DNA of 64,000 nucleotides from Conyzicola nivalis (GTDB lineage Bacteria > Actinomycetota > Actinomycetes > Actinomycetales > Microbacteriaceae). Positions 57,635 to 64,000 of the stretch are shown piece after piece; the stretch's first letter is position 1; each line of letters opens with the position of its first letter. A program made the position numbers and the translations under genes. Under the pieces are notes generated by a model. It saw only the letters and a program-made list of their open reading frames with translations. It was not told the origin of the DNA and made no database searches. The stretch lies in contig NZ_BMGB01000002.1 in the NCBI RefSeq assembly GCF_014639655.1, positions 62,001-126,000 of the forward strand. Direction: 5' to 3'.

Positions 57635-57662
57635 CTAGCACCCGAGTCCTGAGGAGGACCCA

Positions 57663-58856
<1,194 letters not shown>

Positions 58857-58874
58857 TACCCCGCTTTACTAGAG

Positions 58875-58905
58875 GGCCCGCAGCGTTCGCGCTGCGGGCC
58901 TTTTT
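58875..58905 (+). terminator. tuf intrinsic terminator
   Basis: A perfect 11-bp stem (58875-58885 with 58890-58900) with a TTCG loop, followed by TTTTT. It ends the str operon. Confidence 0.95.
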
Positions 58906-58920
58906 GCGTGCCCGCGTGAC

Positions 58921-58984
58921 TGCGCGCACTCACGGGACGACCGCGCACTGGCGCCGGTGCGCGCACGTCCCGTCACTACGCGCC
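58921..58984. repeat. 64-nt palindromic element, copy A
   Basis: Interrupted palindrome built from TGCGCGCACT, CGGGACG, GCGCAC, the centre GGCGCC and their complements. Copy B at 60033-60096 has the same length and centre; the right halves agree at 27 of 34 positions. It resembles REP-like elements. Confidence 0.65.
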
Positions 58985-59079
58985 GATGAAGCGCACTCCA
59001 CACGGGCGCACCGGTTCGGATTGTGCGCAGGTCGCCGTCGGCCCCGTCGTCGACGCGGCTGCTTCGCAATCGTTGGAGA

Positions 59080-60060
59080 ATGGATGAATCGGACGCCCAT
59101 CTCTTTTACGTGCGCGATCTACCGAGCGAGAGCTACGACGGACGCAGAGGGCACGCGCGGGCTGCAGTGGCCGGAAGCGAGATGCGGGTTGCGCGTGGTG
59201 TCTACGCCGATGCGACGTGGTGGGGGAGCCTCGATCAACGCGCTCGGTACGTCGCACGCGTCAAAGCAGTCGAGCGGACGCGACTTCGGCAGCCGGTGAT
59301 CTCCCACTGGTCGGCCGCGGTGCTGCATGGTCTGCCCGTTGTCGCGCAATCGCTGGCAACCGTGCACGTCACGGCACCTCGCGCAACCGGCGGTCGCTCG
59401 TACCCGGGCGTGACAATCCACTGTGTGCCGCTCGACGACGACGTTGTCGAGCTCGACGGGGTGATGGTCACGTCGCTTCCTCGAACGCTGGTGGACATTG
59501 CAGCATCGGCCAAGACGATCTCGAGCGTGCCCGCCCTGGACTTCGCGCTTCATGAGGGGCGCAGGGGAGAGAAGCCACCCCTGCTCGCGCGAACAGAACT
59601 CTGGGATGCGCACTCTCGGCGGATGCCGTTCGCCGGCCACGCGCGGGCTCGAGCCGCGATCGACTTCGCCGTGACGGATGCCGACTCCCCGCTCGAGTCG
59701 GTGAGCCGGGTGAACTTCATGGAGATCGGTTTTCCTGTCCCAGAGCTGCAACATCGCTTCGATGACCACCGGGGGCTCATCGGCTTCAGTGAGTTCTACT
59801 GGCCGGAGCATCGGCTGGCAGGGGAGGCCGACGGAAAGTCGAAGTACACCGATCCCCGATACCGGCGGGGGCGCACTCTCGAGCAGCTGCTGCTCGACGA
59901 GAAACACCGCGCGGACCGTATCCGTGCGCTCGGTGTGAGCGTTTCACGGTGGGGCTGGAGGACCGCGATCGACCCGCGCGCCCTGCGGGCTCACCTTCTA
60001 GCGGCGGGCCTGCCACTGCCGTCACGCCCACGTGCGCGCAACCGCGGGACGGGCGCGTAG
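59080..60060 (+). CDS. AbiEi-antitoxin-like protein with nuclease-like C-terminus
   Basis: A 326-residue protein. The N-terminal part has RVARGVYADATWW and HWSAAVLHGLPVV followed by TSLPRTLVDIA, features of AbiEi-type antitoxin or transcriptional-regulator domains. The C-terminal part (FSEFYWPEHRLAGEADGKSKY ... DEKHRADRIRALG) resembles DUF559/Vsr-like PD-(D/E)xK folds. No partner toxin gene is adjacent. ATG 59080 follows GGAGA closely. It sits between the str and S10 operons and is bracketed by two palindromic elements, the second of which encodes its last residues, so it was probably acquired or moved. Confidence 0.75.
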   Translation: MDESDAHLFYVRDLPSESYDGRRGHARAAVAGSEMRVARGVYADATWWGSLDQRARYVARVKAVERTRLRQPVISHWSAAVLHGLPVVAQSLATVHVTAPRATGGRSYPGVTIHCVPLDDDVVELDGVMVTSLPRTLVDIAASAKTISSVPALDFALHEGRRGEKPPLLARTELWDAHSRRMPFAGHARARAAIDFAVTDADSPLESVSRVNFMEIGFPVPELQHRFDDHRGLIGFSEFYWPEHRLAGEADGKSKYTDPRYRRGRTLEQLLLDEKHRADRIRALGVSVSRWGWRTAIDPRALRAHLLAAGLPLPSRPRARNRGTGA

Positions 60061-60096
60061 CGGCGCCGGTGCGCGATCGTCCCCGTAGTGCGCGCA
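60033..60096. repeat. 64-nt palindromic element, copy B
   Basis: Second copy of the palindrome at 58921, in the same orientation, with outer TGCGCGCA at both ends and GGCGCC at the centre. Its first 28 bases form the 3' end of the AbiEi-like gene. Confidence 0.65.
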
Positions 60097-60529
60097 GGTG
60101 CCAAAGTCGCGGCCGCGGGGTACCGTGGAGGCGGCTCGCGCGAGGCGCATCCGGAGCCGGCGACCGGCGCAACTCCCGCGGAATCCCGCGGCAGAAGCCG
60201 ACACGCCGATCGCGACACGCCCGGGTTGCACGAGGGTGAAGAGTGTGGCAAACTCGTCTAGTTCAACATTTCGCCGTCTACGGACGCGTGGATCACTCCC
60301 AGGCAGTGCATAGTCCGGCTCGTTACGAGCAAGGTGACTAGGCCGCGGGGAGAAGAACTCAGCGTAAATCGACCTCCCGTCACCTAGGAGACGTTTGTGC
60401 CCGCGAGGGTCCGACGTGACCGGCCGGGAGCGATGAAAGCACCAGCACGACCGCATCCAATAGTTGCGCACGTACCAACCCGGTACTACAAGGCGCAGGC
60501 CACGATGCGATACAGAGAGAGAGTCAGAC
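60061..60529 (+). promoter_or_regulatory. Long S10 operon control region
   Basis: This 469-base region has the end of palindrome B, a possible promoter (TTGCAC 60226, CAAACT 60249, 17-base spacing) and a structured leader. In the leader, GCTCG-TTA-CGAGC forms a small hairpin (60318-60330). AGGTGAC (60332) and GGGAG (60348) pair with CTCCCGTCACCT (60374-60385). A short overlapping frame begins at 60397. Otherwise no gene is seen. Confidence 0.5.
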
Positions 60530-60561
60530 ATGGCGGGACAAAAGATCCGCATTCGACTTAA
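60397..60561 (+). other. Possible leader peptide overlapping rpsJ
   Basis: GTG 60397 has an AGGAG 7 bases upstream and opens 54 codons (MPARVRRDRPGAMKAPARP...) that run past the rpsJ start in another frame. rpsJ itself has only a GAGAGAG-type ribosome-binding site, so translational coupling is conceivable. It may equally be a chance frame. Confidence 0.2.
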
Positions 60562-60838
60562 GTCGTACGACCACGAGGTCATCGACTCTTCGGCGCGCAA
60601 GATCGTCGACACCGTAACCCGCGCCGGCGCGACCGTCGTCGGACCGGTGCCGCTGCCCACCGAGAAGAACGTGGTTGTTGTAATCCGTTCGCCTCACAAG
60701 TACAAGGACAGCCGCGAGCACTTCGAGAAGCGCACGCACAAGCGCCTCATCGACATCATTGACCCGACGCCCAAGGCCGTCGACTCGCTCATGCGTCTCG
60801 ACCTGCCGGCAGACGTCAACATCGAGATCAAGCTGTAA
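60530..60838 (+). CDS. rpsJ: 30S ribosomal protein S10
   Basis: A 102-residue S10/NusE. The standard [19 protein letters not shown] start and the [20 protein letters not shown] segment are present. ATG 60530 is chosen over upstream frames by family length. First gene of the S10 operon. Confidence 0.99.
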   Translation: MAGQKIRIRLKSYDHEVIDSSARKIVDTVTRAGATVVGPVPLPTEKNVVVVIRSPHKYKDSREHFEKRTHKRLIDIIDPTPKAVDSLMRLDLPADVNIEIKL

Positions 60839-60848
60839 GGGGGATCCA

Positions 60849-61502
60849 ATGGCTGACAACAACAAGAGCACCAAGGGCCTCCTCGGCACCAAGCTCGGCA
60901 TGACCCAGGTCTGGGACGAGAACAACAAGCTCGTTCCCGTCACCGTCGTGGAGATCTCTCCCAACGTCGTGACGCAGCTGCGCACGCAGGAGATCGACGG
61001 CTACGCCGCCGTTCAGATCGCCTACGGCCAGATCGACCCCCGCAAGTCGAACAAGCCGGCCACCGGTCACTTCGACAAGGCAGGCGTCACGCCTCGCCGT
61101 CACCTCACCGAGGTCCGCACCGCGGACGCAGCTGACTACAGCCTCGGCCAGGAGATCGCGGTAGACATCTTCTCCGCTGGCCAGCTCGTCGACGTCGTCG
61201 GCACGAGCAAGGGCAAGGGATTCGCCGGTGTTATGAAGCGTCACAACTTCAAGGGTGTTTCCAGCTCGCACGGTTCGCACCGCAACCACCGCAAGCCCGG
61301 TTCCATCGGTGCCTCGTCCACGCCTTCGCGCGTGTTCAAGGGCATGCGCATGGCCGGCCGTATGGGTGGCGAGCGCGTCACCGTCCTGAACCTCAAGGTC
61401 CACGCAGTTGACCTCGAGAAGGGCCTCATCCTGGTCAAGGGTGCCGTTCCCGGCGCCAAGGGCCGTCTCGTATTCGTCCGCAACGCAGTGAAGGGAGCGT
61501 AG
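60849..61502 (+). CDS. rplC: 50S ribosomal protein L3
   Basis: A 217-residue L3. Family signatures include [15 protein letters not shown] and the central loop [25 protein letters not shown] that reaches the peptidyl transferase centre. ATG 60849 with GGGGGA upstream, 10 bases after rpsJ. Confidence 0.99.
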   Translation: MADNNKSTKGLLGTKLGMTQVWDENNKLVPVTVVEISPNVVTQLRTQEIDGYAAVQIAYGQIDPRKSNKPATGHFDKAGVTPRRHLTEVRTADAADYSLGQEIAVDIFSAGQLVDVVGTSKGKGFAGVMKRHNFKGVSSSHGSHRNHRKPGSIGASSTPSRVFKGMRMAGRMGGERVTVLNLKVHAVDLEKGLILVKGAVPGAKGRLVFVRNAVKGA

Positions 61503-61506
61503 TTCC

Positions 61507-62175
61507 ATGGCAGAAACAGCTGGCGTAGCCACGCTCGACGTCATCGACACCAGCGGCAAGAAGGTCGGCTCCGTCGACCTCCCCGCCGAAACGTTCGACG
61601 TCCAGACCAACGTTCCGCTCATCCACCAGGTCGTCGTCGCGCAGCGCGCAGCGGCTCGCCAGGGCACGCACAACACGCTCCGTCGTGGTGAAGTCTCCGG
61701 TGCTGGTCGCAAGCCCTTCAAGCAGAAGGGAACCGGTCGCGCTCGTCAGGGCTCGATCCGCGCCCCCCAGATGAAGGGTGGTGGCATCGTTCACGGACCC
61801 CACCCCCGCGACTACTCGCAGCGCACCCCGAAGAAGATGATCGCGGCAGCACTGCGCGGTGCACTTTCCGACCGCGCACGCGGCGAGCGTATCCACGTCA
61901 TCGACTCGCTGTCGGTCGGCCAGGTCCCCTCGACCAAGGCGATCGTCAACCTGCTCGCGACCATCGCGCCGGCCAAGCACGTTCTGATCGTTCTCGAGCG
62001 TGACGACGAGCTGAGCTACAAGAGCGTCCGCAACATTCCGGCCGTTCACGTGCTCCCCTACGACCAGCTCAACGCGTACGACGTCGTCGTTTCCGACGAC
62101 ATCATCTTCACCGAAGGTGCGTTCAACGCGTTCGTCGCTTTCAACAACAAGTCCAAGGAAGAGGTCAGCGCATGA
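61507..62175 (+). CDS. rplD: 50S ribosomal protein L4
   Basis: A 222-residue L4. The long loop [25 protein letters not shown] lines the exit tunnel. In some bacteria L4 represses its own operon through the leader; whether this applies here is not shown. The stop overlaps rplW by ATGA. Confidence 0.99.
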   Translation: MAETAGVATLDVIDTSGKKVGSVDLPAETFDVQTNVPLIHQVVVAQRAAARQGTHNTLRRGEVSGAGRKPFKQKGTGRARQGSIRAPQMKGGGIVHGPHPRDYSQRTPKKMIAAALRGALSDRARGERIHVIDSLSVGQVPSTKAIVNLLATIAPAKHVLIVLERDDELSYKSVRNIPAVHVLPYDQLNAYDVVVSDDIIFTEGAFNAFVAFNNKSKEEVSA

Positions 62176-62471
62176 CCGCCACGCAAAAGGATCCTCGCGA
62201 CATCGTGATCTCGCCTGTTGTCTCTGAGAAGAGCTACAGCCTGATCGATGACGGCAAGTACACCTTCGTCGTTGACCCCCGCGCGAACAAGACCGAGATC
62301 AAGCTCGCTATCGAGAAGATCTTCAACGTCAAGGTCGCTTCGGTCAACACCCTGAACCGCACGGGCAAGACCCGCCGCACCAAGTTCGGACTCGGAAAGC
62401 GCAAGGACACCAAGCGTGCCATTGTCACCCTGAAGTCCGGTTCCATCGACATCTTCACGGCTGTCGGCTAG
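62172..62471 (+). CDS. rplW: 50S ribosomal protein L23
   Basis: A 99-residue L23, located at the tunnel exit and docking site for trigger factor and SRP. Typical segments are [19 protein letters not shown] and NRTGKTRRT. Overlaps rplD. Confidence 0.99.
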   Translation: MTATQKDPRDIVISPVVSEKSYSLIDDGKYTFVVDPRANKTEIKLAIEKIFNVKVASVNTLNRTGKTRRTKFGLGKRKDTKRAIVTLKSGSIDIFTAVG

Positions 62472-62488
62472 GGAACGAGGAGAAACTC

Positions 62489-63328
62489 ATGGCTATTCGC
62501 AAGTACAAGCCCACTACCCCGGGTCGTCGCGGTTCGTCCGTCGCCGACTTTGCCGAGATCACCCGATCGACGCCGGAGAAGTCGCTGCTTCGTCCCCTGC
62601 CCAAGACCGGTGGCCGTAACAACGCCGGTCGCATCACGACCCGTCACATCGGTGGTGGCCACAAGCGCCAGTACCGCGTCATTGACTTCAAGCGCAATGA
62701 CAAAGACGGCGTGAACGCCAAGGTCGCTCACATCGAGTACGACCCCAACCGCACGGCTCGCATCGCGCTGCTGCACTACGTCGACGGTACGAAGCGCTAC
62801 ATCATCGCTCCGAACAAGCTCAACCAGGGCGACATCATCGAGTCGGGCCCCTCGGCTGACATCAAGCCGGGTAACAACCTTCCGCTGAAGAACATCCCGG
62901 TCGGTACCGTTATCCACGCGATCGAGCTCCGCCCGGGCGGCGGCGCCAAGATGGCACGTTCCGCCGGTGCATCCGTTCGTCTCGTCGCCAAGGACGGCCC
63001 CTACGCGCAGCTCCGTCTGCCGTCGGGCGAAATCCGCAACGTCGACGTGCGCAACCGCGCCACGATCGGCGAGGTCGGCAACGCCGAGCAGTCGAACATC
63101 AACTGGGGTAAGGCCGGCCGCATGCGCTGGAAAGGCGTACGCCCGACCGTTCGAGGTGTTGCCATGAACCCGGTTGACCACCCGCACGGTGGTGGTGAGG
63201 GTAAGACGTCCGGTGGACGTCACCCCGTTACCCCCTGGGGCCAGAAGGAAGGTCGTACGCGTAAGCGCAACCTCCCGTCCGACAAGCTCATCGTTCGTCG
63301 CCGCAATGTCGGCAAGAAGCGCAAGTAG
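62489..63328 (+). CDS. rplB: 50S ribosomal protein L2
   Basis: A 279-residue L2. Includes [15 protein letters not shown] and the conserved [17 protein letters not shown] containing the histidine important for peptidyl transfer. GAGGAG upstream of ATG 62489. Confidence 0.99.
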   Translation: MAIRKYKPTTPGRRGSSVADFAEITRSTPEKSLLRPLPKTGGRNNAGRITTRHIGGGHKRQYRVIDFKRNDKDGVNAKVAHIEYDPNRTARIALLHYVDGTKRYIIAPNKLNQGDIIESGPSADIKPGNNLPLKNIPVGTVIHAIELRPGGGAKMARSAGASVRLVAKDGPYAQLRLPSGEIRNVDVRNRATIGEVGNAEQSNINWGKAGRMRWKGVRPTVRGVAMNPVDHPHGGGEGKTSGGRHPVTPWGQKEGRTRKRNLPSDKLIVRRRNVGKKRK

Positions 63329-63340
63329 GAGTTGTAGAAG

Positions 63341-63622
63341 ATGCCACGCAGTCTGAAGAAGGGCCCCTTCGTCGATGACCACCTGCTTCGCAAGGTAGTT
63401 GTCGCCAACGAGGCCAAGAGCAAGAACGTAATCAAGACCTGGTCGCGCCGTTCCATGATCATCCCGATCATGCTCGGTCACACCATTGCGGTGCACGACG
63501 GCCGTAAGCACATTCCGGTGTTCGTCACCGAATCCATGGTGGGCCACAAGCTCGGCGAGTTCTCGCCCACCCGCACCTTCCGTGGACACGTGAAGGACGA
63601 CAAGAAGGGGCGCCGCCGCTAA
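63341..63622 (+). CDS. rpsS: 30S ribosomal protein S19
   Basis: A 93-residue S19 with [16 protein letters not shown] and HNGRKH-type [13 protein letters not shown] followed by [12 protein letters not shown]. Overlaps rplV by one base (TAATG). Confidence 0.99.
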   Translation: MPRSLKKGPFVDDHLLRKVVVANEAKSKNVIKTWSRRSMIIPIMLGHTIAVHDGRKHIPVFVTESMVGHKLGEFSPTRTFRGHVKDDKKGRRR

Positions 63623-63987
63623 TGGTTCAGTCCATCGCTCGCGTGAAGCACATTCGCGTAACCCCCACGAAGGCTCGTCGTGTCGTCAACCTCATCCGTG
63701 GCAAGCAGGCGGCCGAAGCTCTGGCCATCCTGAAGTTCGCACCCCAGGGTGCGAGCGAGCCCGTGTACAAGCTCGTTGCCTCGGCAATGGCCAACGCACG
63801 TGTCAAGGCTGACGCAGCCAACACCTTCCTCGACGACCAGGACCTGTTCGTCTCCGAAGCTTTCGTTGACGAGGGAACGACCCTGAAGCGGTTCCAGCCG
63901 CGTGCACAGGGCCGCGCCTTCCAGATCCTGAAGCGCACGAGCCACATCACGATCGTCCTGACCACTCCGGATGAAGGAAAGAAGTAA
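63622..63987 (+). CDS. rplV: 50S ribosomal protein L22
   Basis: A 121-residue L22 that lines the exit tunnel. [17 protein letters not shown] and the tunnel hairpin region [10 protein letters not shown] are present. Overlaps rpsS and rpsC. Confidence 0.99.
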   Translation: MVQSIARVKHIRVTPTKARRVVNLIRGKQAAEALAILKFAPQGASEPVYKLVASAMANARVKADAANTFLDDQDLFVSEAFVDEGTTLKRFQPRAQGRAFQILKRTSHITIVLTTPDEGKK

Positions 63988-64000
63988 TGGGCCAGAAAGT
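63987..64000 (+). CDS. rpsC: 30S ribosomal protein S3, first codons only
   Basis: ATG 63987 overlaps the rplV stop (TAATG) and opens MGQKV, the standard S3 N-terminus, before the window ends. Gene order supports the call. Confidence 0.9.

Overview
The window is high-GC DNA with tightly coupled genes (many ATGA, GTGA and TAATG stop/start overlaps). It comes from a monoderm actinobacterium, most probably a member of the Micrococcales close to Microbacteriaceae. This placement rests on the rpoC, rpsL, fusA, tuf and S10-operon protein sequences and on the presence of a WXG100/Ecc secretion locus. It is inference; no database search was possible.

Layout. (1) 35-3916: rpoC, closed by a strong terminator. 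(2) 4011-19891: a co-directional signalling and envelope block with an FHA protein, a Ser/Thr kinase, a 2,023-residue Ig/FnIII surface protein, a MoxR ATPase, a DUF58 protein, a transglutaminase-fold protein lacking its catalytic Cys and His, a second FHA protein, a PP2C phosphatase and a small tail-anchored protein rich in TTVV/GTVVV motifs. (3) 19934-38602: a type VII (ESX-like) secretion locus. The mycosin, eccB and eccD genes lie on the minus strand. On the plus strand are two identical WXG100 pairs in a 730-bp perfect duplication, a YbaB-like gene, several probable substrates, a second mycosin, a PPE-like Gly-rich WXG protein, a second eccD, a Zn-ribbon/RDD/FHA protein and a three-ATPase eccC. 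(4) 38729-51427: a complete monoderm type IV pilus operon (pilB, pilT, pilC, pilin, three minor-pilin or PilX-like genes, pilD, pilM, pilN, pilO). (5) 51478-52679: a minus-strand serine hydrolase and a small HTH protein. (6) 52828-54190: two membrane proteins. (7) 54460-58856: the str operon rpsL-rpsG-fusA-tuf with a clear sigma-70-type promoter and a UUCG terminator. (8) 59080-60060: an AbiEi-antitoxin-like gene bracketed by two 64-nt palindromic elements. (9) 60530-64000: the start of the S10 ribosomal operon, rpsJ to the first bases of rpsC.

How the genes work together. Regions 2 and 3 look like one functional unit: kinase, phosphatase, three FHA proteins and a repeated phospho-acceptor-like TVV motif could gate a type VII secretion machine, while the MoxR/DUF58/transglutaminase-fold/Ig-protein module builds or services something at the cell surface. 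The pilus operon is a separate surface machine placed directly downstream. The whole 50-kb surface block sits between rpoC and rpsL.

The most noteworthy signals are the perfectly duplicated esx transcription unit, whose identity starts at the predicted transcription start and ends at the last stop codon; the mycosin remnant and truncated Zn-ribbon reading frame at its edges; the dead transglutaminase; and the shared TVV motif across FHA-linked proteins. No tRNA, rRNA, CRISPR array, integrase or transposase was seen.
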